Part shown: positions 41,901 to 54,129 of the stretch, piece after piece | Layout of the letters: each line of letters starts with the position of its first letter | Numbering within the stretch: the first letter of the stretch is position 1 | Assembly (NCBI RefSeq): GCF_018991925.1 | Contig: NW_024735503.1 | Location: forward strand, 3,013,021-3,077,020 | Reading direction: 5' to 3' | From: Homarus americanus | Lineage: Eukaryota > Arthropoda > Malacostraca > Decapoda > Nephropidae | DNA: 64,000 nt | The notes under the pieces: generated by a model | Seen by the model: the letters and a program-made list of their open reading frames with translations, nothing else | Told to the model about the DNA's origin: nothing | Database searches by the model: none | Translations under genes and position numbers: made by a program

Positions 41901-44900
41901 CTCGATCGAGGGCCTTTGTTAAGCTTCGATCAAAGGCGCTGGTATTCTCGATTAGAGGACTTTGTTAAACTCGATGAGGAGACTTTGTTATACTCGATCA
42001 GGGGCCCTTGTTATACTCGATCAGGGGCCTTTGTTATACTCGATCAGGGGGCCTTTGTTATTTTCGATTAGAGGACTTTGTTAAAACTCGATGAGAACTT
42101 TGTTATACTCGATCAAGGGACTTTGTTATATTCGATGAGGGACTTTGTTGTTATACTCGACCATAAGGAGTTTGTTATGCTCTCGATCAGGGGCGCTGTT
42201 ATACTCGATCAGGGCGCTTTGTTATACTCGATCGGGGCCTTTATTATGCGATCAGGGGACTTTGTTATACTCGATCAGGGGGTTTTGTTATACTCGATCA
42301 GGGCTTTGTTATACTCGATCAGGGAACTTTGTTATACTCTCGATCCGAGGACTTTTGTTAAAAGTCGATCAGGGGCCTTTGTTATACTCAATCAGGGGAC
42401 TTTGTTATACTTGATTAGGGGACTTTATTCTTACTCGATCCAGGGCTTTGTTATACTCGACCAGGAAACTTTTTTATACTCGATGAGGGCATTTGTTATA
42501 ATCGTTCAGGGACTTTGTTATACTCGATCAGGGGACTTTGTTATATACTCGATCAGGGGACTTTGCTATACTCGATTAGGGAACTTTGTTATATTCGATG
42601 AGGGGGACTTTGTTATACTTTCGATCATGGGACTTTGTTATACTCGGTAGGGGCCTTTGTTGCCTCGATAGGGGACTTTTGTTTTACTCGATCAGGGGCT
42701 TTGTTATACTCGATCAAAAGGACTTTGTTATACTCGATCGAGGCCTTTGGTATACTCGATTAGGGCCTTTGTTACACTCGATCAAGCGCCTTTGTATACT
42801 CGACCAGGGTCTTTGTTAAACTCGATGAGGAGACTTTGTTATACTCGATGAGGAGTTTGTTATACTCGATCCAGTGGCGCTGTTTATACTCGATCAGGTG
42901 CCTTTGTTATACTCGATCAGGGACTTTGTTATAATCAATAGCCAGGAGTCTTTGTTATACTCATTCGGGAGCGCTGTTATACTTGAGTTAGGGGGCTTTG
43001 TTATATTCGTCCAGGGGACTTTGTTGTTCTCGATCAGGGGACTTTGTTATACTCGTTCCAGGCACCTTTTCGTATATTCGATCAGGGGCCTTTGTTATAT
43101 CGATGGGGACTTTTGTTACTCGTTGAGGCACCATTGTTACTATATTCGATCAGGGGCCTTTATTTACATACTCGATGAGGGACTTTGTTATAATCGACCA
43201 GGGTATTTGTTATACTCGATCAGAAGCGCTGTTATATGCTTTATTAGGGGGCTTTGTTATACTTTCGACCAGGGGACTGTTGTTATTCTCGATCCAGGGG
43301 GACTTTCGGTATACTCGATCAGGGGACTTTGTTTTTTACTCGATAAGAGGATCTTTGTTATACTCGATCAGGCGCCTTTGTTATACTCAATCAGGGGACT
43401 TTGTTATACTTGATCAGGGGACTTTGTTATACTCGATCAAGGGCTTTGTTTTTACTCGACCAGGAAACTTTGTTATACTCGATGAAGGGCATTTGTTATA
43501 ATCGTTCAGGGACTTTGTTATATACTCGATCAGGGAACTGTTATATTCAATGAGGGGACTTTGTTATACTCGATCATGGGACTTTCTTATACTCGATGAG
43601 GGCCTTTTGTTGCTCTCGATGAGGGACTCTGTTATACTCGATCAGGGGACTATATTTATACTCGATCAGGGGTCTTTGTTATATTCGATGGGGGACTGTT
43701 ATATTCGATGAGGAGACTTTGTTATATACTCGATAAGGGCCTTTGTTATACTCGATGAGGGACTTTGTTCTACTCGATGAGGGGACTTTATTACTCAATC
43801 GATCAGGGATATTGTTATATTCGATCAGGGACTCTGTTATAGTCGATCATCGGACTTTGTTATACTCGATTAGGGCCTTTGTTACTTGCTACTCGACCAG
43901 GGACTTTGTTATACTCGTAGAAGGGACTGTTGCTCCTCGATCAGGGCCTTTGTTAGAAACTCGATCAAAGGCCTTTGTTATTCTCGATTAGAGGACTTTG
44001 TTAAACTCGATGAGGAGACTTTGTTATACTCGATCAGGGGCCCTTGTTGCCTCGATGAGGCCTTTCGGTATACTCGATCAAGGCCTTTGTTATATACTCG
44101 ATCAAGGGGCCTTTGTTATTCTTGATTCGAGACTTTGTTAAACTCGATAGGGAACTGTTATACTCGATCAGGGGTTTTTGTTGCGCATATTCGATGAAGG
44201 GACTTTGTTTATACTCGACCATAGGAACTTTGTTATCGATCAGGGGGCCTTCGTTATACTCGATCAGGGGTCTTTATTATACCCGATCAGGGGACTTTGT
44301 TATACTCGATCAGGGACTTTGTTATTCTCGATCAGGGGGACTTTGTTATACTCGATCCAGGGGGCTTTGTTATACTCGATCAGGGAACTTTGTTTATACT
44401 CGATGAGGGCCTTTGTTATACACGTTCGAGCGCCTTTATTTATATATTCTTTGAGGGAGCGCTGTTATACTCGGCCTGGGGACTTTGTTATGCTCGATCA
44501 AGGACTTTGTTATACTCGATCAAGGCCTTTGGTATACTCGGTGGGGCCTTTGTTATACTCGATCAGGCGCTGTTATACTCGACCAGGGGTCTTTGTTAAA
44601 CTCGATGAGGAGACTTTGTTATACTTTCGATGAGGAGTTTGTTATACTCGATCCGTTGCCTTTGTTATACTCGATCAGGGGACTTTGTTATAATCGACCA
44701 GGAGTCTTTGTTATATACTCATTCAGGGCATTTGTTATATACTTGATTGGGGGCTTTGTTATATATTCGATCAGGACTTTATTTATTCTCGATCAGGGGA
44801 CTTTGTTATACTCGATCGAGGACTGTTATACTCGATCAGGAACTTGTTATACTCGATCAGGGAGACGCTGTTACTCGTTCCGAAGAGCACCTTTGTTATA

Positions 44901-45945
44901 TTCGATCGAGGGGCCTTTGTTATACTGATCAGGCGACTTTGTTATAATCGACCAGGGTATTTGTTATACTCGATCAGGGGCCTTTGTTATACTTGATTGA
45001 GGGCTTTGTTATACTCGACCAGGGACTTTGTTATTCTCGATCAGAGGACTTTGTTATACTCGATCAAGGGGACTTTGTTATACTCGATAAGCGAGGAACT
45101 TTGTTATACTCGATCTGGGGCCTTTTGTTACTCAATCGGGGACATTATTTATACTTAATCAGGGATTTTGTTATACTCGATCAAGGGGCTTTGTTTTTAC
45201 TCGACCGGAAACTTTGTTATACTCGATGAAGGGCATTTGTTATAATCGTTCAAGGGGCTTTGTTATACTTCGATTAGGGGACTTTGTTATACTCGATCAG
45301 GGGAACTTTGTTATATATTCGATCAGGGACTTTGTTATACTCGATCATAGGACTGTTATATTCGATTGAGGACCTTTGTTATACTCGATCAGGGGACTTT
45401 GTTATCCTCGATCATGGGGACTTTGTTATACTCGATCAGGGGACTTTTGTTTTACTCGATAAGGAACTTTGTTATACTCGATCAGGGGCCTTTGTTATAC
45501 TCAATCAGGGACTTTTTGTTATACTTGATCAGGGGACTTTGTTATACTCGATCAGGGGCACATTTTACTCGACCAAGGCTTTATTTATACTTCGATGAAG
45601 GGCATTTGTTATAATCGTTCAGGGGACTTTGTTATACTCGATCAGGGGACTTTGTTATACTCGATCAGAACTTTGTGATACTCGAGTAGGGGACTTTATT
45701 ATATTCAATGAGGGACTTTGTTATACTCGATCATAGGACTTTGTTATACTCGATGAGGGCCTTTGTTATACTCGATGAGGGACTCTGTTATACTCGATCT
45801 GAGGGACTTTGTTGTACTCGATCAGGGACTTTCGTATATTCGATTAGGGACTTTGTTATACTCGATCATGGGACTTTGTTATACTCGATTAGGGGCCTTT
45901 TGTTATACTCGATCGAGGGACTTTGTTATCCTCGACAGGGGACTT
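38985..45945 (+). repeat. Indel-rich satellite block 2 (left of gap 1)
   Basis: Domain-B-type satellite with heavy short-indel noise. The same miscall-like patterns recur: GCGCTG where GCCTTTG is expected (41,155; 41,428; 42,193; 42,879), TTATATACTC for TTATACTC, TTTCGAT for CTCGAT, TTGCCTCGAT for TTATACTCGAT, and ATTTATA for GTTATA. From about 41,810 to the gap the block is collinear with the clean array at about 31,960-36,048. Its last 100 bases match 35,943-36,048 variant for variant. A 62-codon minus-strand open frame at 44,034-44,222 exists only because indels removed stops and is not a gene. Confidence 0.85.
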
Positions 45946-46045
45946 NNNNNNNNNNNNNNNNNNNNNNNNNNNNNNNNNNNNNNNNNNNNNNNNNNNNNNN
46001 NNNNNNNNNNNNNNNNNNNNNNNNNNNNNNNNNNNNNNNNNNNNN
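45946..46045. other. Assembly gap, exactly 100 N
   Basis: Exactly one hundred consecutive N, with satellite of the same orientation on both sides. The variant type differs across the gap: domain-B-like on the left and domain-A-like on the right (TTATAGTCGATGGGGGG then GATTAGGGCC). The round size is a conventional placeholder for a gap of unknown length, so distances across it should not be trusted. Confidence 0.98.
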
Positions 46046-48140
46046 ATAGTCGATGGGGGGCCTTGAATTATACTCGATTAGGGCCTTTGTTATACTCGAT
46101 CACGGGACTTTGTTATACTCGATGAAGATTGCCTTTGTTATACTCGATCAGGGGATTTTATTTATACTCAATCAGGGGACTTTCTTATATTCGATCAGAG
46201 AATTTGTTATATACTCTATCAGGGGCTATTATTATACTCCATTAAATTATCTTTCTTTATACTCGATCAGGTGATTTTCTTGTATTCGATCAGGTAGCGC
46301 TGTTATACTAGATCAGGGGGCTTTGTTGTGCTCGATTAGGGGACTTTGTTATTATTTCGATCAGATGTTCTTATACTCCATAAAGGATCTTTGTTATACT
46401 CGATCAGGGGACTTTCTTATATTCCATGAGGCCTTTTTATACTCGATTAGGGACTTTGTTATATTCGATCTTAGGACTTTGTTATACTCGATCAGGGGAC
46501 TTTGTTATACTCGATTAAGGGGCTGTTATACTCATTAGGGGCCTTTGGTATCCTCGATCAGAACTGTTATACTCGATCATAGGACTTTGTTATTCTCGAC
46601 CAGAGGACTTTATACTGCGACCAGGGGAGCTTTTTATACTCGATAAGGGGGCTTTGTTATACTTGATGAGGGCTTTTATTGCCTCGATCAGGGACTTTCT
46701 TATATTCGATCAGGGGACTTTGTTATACTCGATCAGGGGACTTTGTTATACTCGATCCTTGGGACTTTGTTATACTCGATCAGGGGCTATTGACCTCCAT
46801 TAAGGGTCTTTGTTATACTCGATCAGGTGATTTTCTTGTATTCGATTAGGTGGCCTTTGTTATACTCGATCAGGAAACTTTGTTATGCTCGATTAGAGGA
46901 CTTTGTTATTTCGTTAGACATTCCTTATACTCCGTGGAGTCTTTATTTTATACTCGATCAGGGGACTTTATTTATTCTCGACCAGGGGACTTTGTTATAC
47001 TCGATCAGGGGACTTTTTGTAATACACGATCAGGGGACTTTGTTGTACTCGATCAGTGGACTTTGCCTCGGTGTCAAGGGCTTTGTTATACTCATCTTCA
47101 AGTACTTGTTATACTCGATCGAGGAATTGTTATACTCGACCAAGGACCATTGTTACTTATACTCTATCCGGGGGACTTTGTTATATTTCTATTAGGGACT
47201 TTGTTATTCTCGATCCGATTGACTTTTGTATACTCGATCTTGGGACTTTATTACACACTTTCGATCAGAGGGCTTTGTTATATGCTCGGTTAGAGGACTT
47301 TGTTATCTTCGATCGGGCCATTCATACTCCATTAAGGGTCTTTTATTCTCCCGTTAGAGGCTTTGTTATACTCGATAAAGGGACTTTGTTATACTTGACC
47401 AGGGGACTTTGTTATACTCTTCCTGGGAACTTTGTTATATTTCTATCAGGGACTGTTTTCTCCCGATTGGGTGGCTTTTTTATACTCGATCAGGACTTTG
47501 TTGGCTATGACGGGGACTTTGTTATACTCGATGGGGACTTTGTTATATACGATCAGGGGACTTAGTTGTACTCGATCAGGGGACGACTATTTATACTCGA
47601 TTTTTGGGACTTTGTTACACTCGATCAGGGGACGCTGTTATACTCGATCAGGGGCATTTGTTATACTTTCGATGAAGACTCTGTTATACTCGATGAAAAG
47701 GACTTTGTTATACTCGATAAAGAGGCTTTGTTATACTCGATCAGGGACATCCTTATACTCGATCAGAAGACGCTTTGTTATACTCGATCATGGGGAGTTT
47801 GTTATGATCGACCAGGGGACTTGTTATACTCGACCAGGGGCTTTGTTAGCATATACTCGATGAGAGGGCTTTGTTATACTCGATCAGGGAACTTTTATTT
47901 ATACTCGATCAAATTGAATTTGTTATACTCGATCAGAGAGCTTTGTTATACTCTATCAGGGACTTTATTTATACTCGAACAGTGGACTGTGTTATACTCT
48001 ACGATCAGGGACATTTATATTCGATCAGAGGACTTTGTTATACTCGATCAGCGGCTTTGCTATACTCGATCAGGGTAATTTGTTACACTCGATGTGCGAG
48101 GACTTTGTTATAGACGATGAGGCCTTGATTGCTTATACTC
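46046..48140 (+). repeat. Indel-rich satellite block (right of gap 1)
   Basis: Noisy satellite whose variant order follows domain A. The opening matches 14,046 or 8,548 (TTATAGTCGATG, then GATTAGGGCC, then GATCACGGGAC). The part around 47,050-47,460 follows 12,285-12,720, including the TTATATTTCTATTAGGG unit. The part near 47,640-48,120 follows a series ending in CACTCGATGTG also seen near 28,190. Breaks such as GCCTCGGTGTCAAGGG at 47,066 look like corrupted monomers, not inserted DNA. Regular register returns at about 48,141. Confidence 0.83.
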
Positions 48141-48174
48141 GATTAGGGCCTTTGTTATACTCGATCAGGGGACT

Positions 48175-49500
48175 TTGTTATACTCGACCAGTGGACTTTG
48201 TTATACTCGATCAGGGGACTTTGTTATATTCGATCAGGGGACTTTCTTATATTCGATCAGAGGACTTTGTTATACTCGGTCAGGGGACTGTGTTATACTC
48301 GATCTTGGGACTTTGTTATACTCGATCAGGGGCCATTGTTATACTCCATTAAGGGTCTTTGTTATACTCGATCAGGTGACTTTCTTGTATTCGATCAGGT
48401 GGCCTTTGTTATACTCGATCAGGGGGCTTTGTTATGCTCGATTAAAGAACTTTGTTATTTTCGATCAGGCCATTCTTATACTCCATTAAGGGTCTTTGTT
48501 ATACTCGATCAGGGGACTTTCTTATACTCGATCAAGGGACTTTCTTATACTCGATCAGGGGACTTTGTTATACTCGATCAGGGGTCTTTGTTATACTCGA
48601 TCAGGGGACTTTCTTACGCTCGATCAGGGGCCTTTGTTATACTCGATCAGGGGACTTTGTTGTACTCGATCAGGGGACTTTGTTATACTCGATGAGGGGG
48701 CTTTGTTGTACTCGACTAGGGAGCTTTGTTATACTCGATCTTTGGACTTTGTTACACTCGATCAGGGGCCTTTGTTATACTCGATCAGGGGCTTTTGGTA
48801 TACTCGATGAGGGAACTCTGTTATACTCGATGAAAGGACTTTGTTATACTCGATCAAGTGGCTTTGTTATACTCGATCAGGGGACATCCTTATACTCGAT
48901 CACGGGCCTTTGTTATACTCGATCATGGGAGTCTGTTATAATCGACCAGGGGACTTTGTTATACTCGACCAGGGTTTTTTTTTATACTCGATGAGGGGGC
49001 TTTGTTACACTCGATGAGAGGGCTTTGTTATACTCGATCAGGGAACTTTGTTATACTCGATCAGGGGACTTTGTTATTCTCGACCAGGGGACTTTGTTAT
49101 ACTCGATCAGGGGACTTTGTTATATTCGATCAGGGGACTTTGACATAATCGATCACAGGGCTTTTTTATACTCGATGAGGGGGCTTTGTTATACTCGATC
49201 AGGGGCTTTGTTATACTCGATCAGGGGAATTTGTTACCCTCGATGTGGGGACTTTGATATAGTCGATGAGTGGCCTTTGTTATATTCGATAAGGGCCTTT
49301 GTTATACTCGATCACGGGACATTGTTATACTCGATCAGGGGACTTTGTTATACTCGATCTTGGGACTTTGTTATACTCGATCAGGGGCCATTGTTATACT
49401 CCATTAAGGGTCTTTGTTATACTCGAGCAGAGGACTTTGTTGTATTCGATTAGGGGCCTTTGTTATACTCGATCAGGGGGCTTTGTTATACTCGATCAGA
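48175..49500 (+). repeat. 2,113-bp higher-order repeat, copy 1
   Basis: Variant series repeated at 50,288-51,613 with constant offset (48,198 to 50,311; 49,025 to 51,138; 49,299 to 51,412; about 48,496 to 50,610). The offset is three bases short of 92 monomers. Shared rare units include GACATCCTTATACTC, GGCTTTTGGTATACTC, a GGTTTTTTTTTATACTC unit and CACTCGATGAGAGGG. Confidence 0.85.
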
Positions 49501-49929
49501 GGACTTTGTTATTTTCGATCAGGGGATTTTGATATACTCGATAAGGGGACTTTCTTATATTCGATTAGGGGACTTTGTTATACTCGACCAGGGGGCTTTT
49601 TTATACTCGATGAGGGGGCTTTGTTATACTCGACTAGGGAGCTTTGTTATACTCGATCAGGGGGCTTTGTCATACTCGATCAGGTTACTTTGTTATACTC
49701 TACCAGGGGACTTTGTTATACTCGATCAGGGGGCTTTTTTATACTCGATCACGGGACTTTGTTATACTCGACCAGTGGACTTTGTTATACTCGATCAGGG
49801 GACTTTGTTATATTCGATTAGGGGACTTTCTTATATTCGATCAGAGGACTTTGTTATACTCGATCAGGGGACTTTGTTATACTCGATCTTAGGACTTTGT
49901 TATACTCGATCAGGGGCCATTGTTATACT
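49401..49929 (+). repeat. 529-bp tandem unit (23 x 23 bp), copy 1
   Basis: Starts at the CCATTAAGGG marker at 49,401 and is followed directly by the second copy at 49,930. Anchors at 49,423, 49,644 and 49,936 all recur 529 bp downstream. The length is exactly 23 monomers, so copy register is perfect. The copies share a GAGCAG start variant found only in this marker context (also near 51,537). Confidence 0.88.
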
Positions 49930-50458
49930 CCATTAAGGGTCTTTGTTATACTCGAGCAGGTGGCTTTGTTGTATTCGATCAGGGGCCTTTGTTATACTCG
50001 ATCAAGGGGCTTTGTTATACTCGATCAGAGGATTTTGTTATTTTCGATCAGGGGATTTTGTTATACTCGATCAGGGGACTTTCTTATATTCGATTATTGG
50101 ACTTTGTTATACTCGACCAGGGGGCTTTTTTATACTCGATGAGGGGGCTTTGTTATACTCGATCAGGGAGCTTTGTTATACTCGATCAGGGGGCTTTGTC
50201 ATACTCGATCAGGTTACTTTGTTATACTCTACCAGGGGACTTTGTTATACTCGATCAGGGGGCTTTTTTATACTCGATCACGGGACTTTGTTATACTCGA
50301 CCAGTGGACTTTGATATACTCGATCAGGGGACTTTGTTATATTCGATCAGGGGACTTTCTTATATTCGATCAGAGGACTTTGTTATACTCGATCAGGGGA
50401 CTTTGTTATACTCGATCTTGGGACTTTGTTATACTCGATCAGGGGCCTTTGTTATACT
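49930..50458 (+). repeat. 529-bp tandem unit, copy 2
   Basis: Direct tandem copy of 49,401-49,929 with a few substitutions (for example GAGCAGAGGAC to GAGCAGGTGGC, and GATTAGGGGAC to GATTATTGGAC near 50,092). It ends at the next CCATTAAGGG marker at about 50,459. Confidence 0.87.
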
Positions 50459-51613
50459 CCATTAAGGGTCTTTGTTATACTCGATCAGGTGACTTTCTTG
50501 TATTCGATCAGGTGGCCTTTGTTATAGTCGATCAGGGGGCTTTGTTATGCTCGATTAAAGGACTTTGTTTTTTTCGATCAGGGCCATTCTTATACTACAT
50601 TAAGGGTCTTTGTTATACTCGATCAGGGGACTTTCTTATATTCCATCAGGGAACTTTCTTATACTCGATCAGGGGACTTTGTTATACTCGATCTTGGGAC
50701 TTTGTTATACTCGATCAGGGGATTTTGTTATACTCGATCAGGGGACTTTCTTATATTCGATCAGGGGACTTTGTTATACTCGATCAGGGGACTTTGTTAT
50801 ACTCGATGAGGGGACTTTGTTGTACTCGACCAGGGAGCTTTCTTATACTCGATCTTGGGACTTTGTTACACTCGATCAGGGGCCTTTGTTGTACTCGACC
50901 AGGAGCTTTTGGTATACTCGATGAGGGAACTCTGTTATACTCGATGAAAGGACTTTGTTATACTCGATCAAGTGGCTTTGTTATACTCGTTCAGGGGACA
51001 TCCTTATACTCGATCACGGGCCTTTGTTATACTCGATCATGGGAGTTTGTTATAATCGACCAGGGGACTTTGTTATACTCGACCAGGTTTTTTTTTATAC
51101 TCGATGAGGGGGCTTTGTTACACTCGATGAGAGGGCTTTGTTATACTCGATCAGGGAACTTTGTTATTCTCGATCAGGGGACTGTGTTATTCTCGACCAG
51201 GGGACTTTGTTATACTCGATCAGGGGACTTTGTTATATTCGATCAGGGGACTTTGACATACTCGATCACAGGGCTTTTTTATACTCGATGAGGGGGCTTT
51301 GTTATACTCGATCAGGGGCTTTGTTATACTCGATCAGGAGAATTTGTTACACTCGATGTGGGGACTTTGATATAGTCGATGAGGGGCCTTTGTTATATTC
51401 GATAAGGGCCTTTGTTATACTCGATCACGGGACATTGTTATACTCGATCAGGGGACTTTGTTATACTCGATCTTGGGACTTTGTTATACTCGATCAGGGG
51501 CCATTGTTATACTCCATTAAGGGTCTTTGTTATACTCGAGCAGGGGACTTTGTTGTATTCGATCAGGGGCCTTTGTTATACTCGATCAGGGGGCTTTGTT
51601 ATACTCGATTAGA
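50288..51613 (+). repeat. 2,113-bp higher-order repeat, copy 2
   Basis: Collinear partner of 48,175-49,500, with small substitutions only (for example GATCAAGTGGC retained, GATCAGGGGAC changed to GTTCAGGGGAC near 50,990). It begins just after the second 529-bp copy, so the region shows nested amplification: a 529-bp duplication lies between the two 2,113-bp copies. Confidence 0.83.
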
Positions 51614-52319
51614 GGACTTTGTTATTTTCGTTCAGGGGATTTTGTTATACTCGATCAGGGGACTTTCTTATATTTGATTAGGGGACTTTGTTAGACTCGA
51701 CCAGGGTTTTTTTTTATACTCGATGTGGAAGCTTTGTTATACTCGATGAGGGAGCTTTGTTATACTCGATCAGGGGGCTTTGTCATACTCGATCAGGTTA
51801 CGTTGTTATACTCTACCAGGGGACTTTGTTATACTCAATCAGGGGACTTTCTCATATTCCATCAGGGGCCTTTGTTATACTCGATCAGGGGACTTTATTA
51901 TACTCGATCTTGGGACTTTGTTATACTCGATCAGGGGACTTTGTTATACTCGATCAGGGGGCTTTCTTATACTCGATCAAGGGACTTTGTTATACTCGAT
52001 CAGGGGTCTTTGTTATACTCGATCAGGGGACTTTGTTATACTCGATCAGAGGACTTTGTGATACTCGATGAGGAGACTTTGTTATACTCGAACAGGGGAC
52101 TTTGTTATACTCGACCAGGGGCCTTTGTTATACTCGATTAGGGGCCTTTGTTATACTCGATCATGGGACTTTGTTATTCTCGACCAGGGGACTTTGTTAT
52201 ACTCGACCAGGGGGCTTATTTATACTCGATGTGGGGGCTTTATTATACTTGATGAGGGGGCTTTGTTATACTCGATCAGGGGCTATTGTTATACTCCATT
52301 AAGGGTCTTTGTTATACTC

Positions 52320-52388
52320 GATCAGGTGATTTTCTTGTATTCGATCAGGTGATTTTCTTGTATTCGATTAGGTGATTTTCTTGTATTC
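52320..52388 (+). repeat. Three adjacent copies of one rare variant monomer
   Basis: The variant GATCAGGTGATTTTC followed by TTGTATTC occurs three times in a row (third copy GATTAGG). Elsewhere in the window it is single and is followed by the GATCAGGTGGCC unit (for example 4,401; 8,761; 13,846; 14,269; 23,542). This is a snapshot of single-monomer expansion by slippage or unequal exchange. Confidence 0.85.
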
Positions 52389-54129
52389 GATCAGGTGGCC
52401 TTTGTTATACTCGATCAGGGGGCTTTGTTATGCTCAATTAGAGGACTTTGTTATGTTCGATCAGGGCCATTCTTATAATCCATTAAGGGTCTTTGTTATA
52501 CTCGATTAGAGGGCTTTGTTATACTCGATGAGGAGACTTTGTTATACTCGATCAGGGGACTTTGTTATTCTCGACCAGGGGACTTTGTTATTCTCGATCA
52601 GGGGACTTTGTTATACACGATCAGGGGACTTTGTTGTAATCGATCAGTGGAGTTTGTTATACTCGATCAAGGGGGCTTTGTTATACTCAATATTGGGACT
52701 TTGTTATACTCGATCAGGGGACTTTGTTATACTCGACCAGGGACCATTGTTATACTCTATCAGGGGACCTTGTCATACTCGATCAGGTATTGCTATACTC
52801 GACCAGGGGACTTTGTTATACTCGATCAGGGGGCTTTCTTATACTCGATCAAGGGACTTTGTTATACTCGATCAGGGACTTTGTTATACTCGATCAGGGG
52901 AATTTGATACACTCGATGTGGGGAAATTGTTGTAGTCGATGAGGGGCCTTTGTTATATTTGATAAGGGCCTTTGTTATACTCGATCAGGGGACTTTGTTA
53001 TACTCGATATGGGGACTTTGTTATACTCAACCAGGGGCCTTTGTTATACTCGATAAGGGGCCTTTGTTATACTCGATTAGAGGGCGTTGTTATACTCGAT
53101 CAGGGGACTTTGTTATACTCGACTAGGGGACTTTGTTATAATCTATCAGCCAACTTTGTTATATTTCTCTCTGGGGACTTTGTTATACTCGATCAGGTGG
53201 CTTTTTTATACTCGATCAGGGGACTTTGTTATTCTCGATCAGGGGACTTTGTTATGTTCGATCGGGGGACTTTGTTATACTCGATCAGGGAACTTTGTTA
53301 TACTCGTCCAAGGGCCATTGTTATACTCTATCAGGGGACTTTGTTATAATCGATCAGGGGACTTTGTTTTACTCGATCTTGGGACTTTGTTATACTCGAT
53401 GAGGGGACTTTGTTAAACTCGATGAGGGGGCTTTCTTATACTCGATCAAGGGACTTTGTTATACTCGATCAGAGGTCTTTGTTATACTCGATCAGGGGAC
53501 TTTGTTACACTCGACCAGGGGCCTTTGTTATACTCGATTAGGGGACTTTGTTGTACTCGATCAGGGGACTTTGTTATACTCGATGATTGGACTTTGTTGT
53601 ACTCGATCAGGGAGCTTTGTTATACTCGATCTTGGGTCTTTGATACACTCGATCAGGTGCCTTTGTTATACTCGATCAGGGGCGTTTGTTATACTCGATG
53701 AGGGAACTCTGTTATACTCGATGAAAGGACTTTGTTATGCTCGATCAAGGGGCTTTGTTATACTCGATCAGGGGACATCCTTATACTCGATCAGGGGCCA
53801 TTGTTATACTCGATCATGGGAGTTTGTTATAATCGACCAGGAGACTTTGTTATACTCGACCAGGGGGTTCTTTTATTCTCGATGAGGGGGCTTTGTTATA
53901 CTCGATGAGAGGGCTTTGTTATACTCGATCAGGGAAATTTGTTATACTCGAACAGGGGAATTTGTTATACTCGATCAGAGGGCTTTGGTATACTCGATCA
54001 GGGGACTTTGTTATACTCGACCAGGGGACTTTGTTATACTCGATCAGGGGACTTTGTTATATTCGATCAGGGGACTTTGTTATACTCGATCAGGGGGCTG
54101 TTTTATACTCGATGAGGGGACTTTGTAAG

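Larger units (their letters stand above)
48141..54129 (+). repeat. 23-bp satellite array, domain C (regular)
   Basis: Clean head-to-tail monomers of the domain A type, including the CCATTAAGGG marker and TTTCTTGTATTC units. Two higher-order periods are visible, 529 bp and 2,113 bp. The longest + strand open frame of the window (50,173-51,291, 372 codons, TTG start) lies here and is pure repeat. Nothing else is present. Confidence 0.96.

Noticed and set aside
44034..44222. Minus-strand open frame of 62 codons in the noisy block
   Set aside because: The minus strand of the monomer is normally closed by TAA and TGA. This frame exists only because clustered indels removed those stops.
47041..47120. 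Possible foreign insertion in the satellite (GCCTCGGTGTCAAGGG)
   Set aside because: Comparison with 12,285-12,350 shows the same monomers in order with miscall-like replacements, so this is corrupted satellite, not inserted DNA.
50173..51291. Longest + strand open frame (372 codons) as a repeat-protein gene
   Set aside because: It starts at TTG, consists only of satellite, and ends where a variant monomer makes a stop. Equivalent frames exist in all three phases across the array. There is no promoter, splice signal or non-repeat domain to support a gene.
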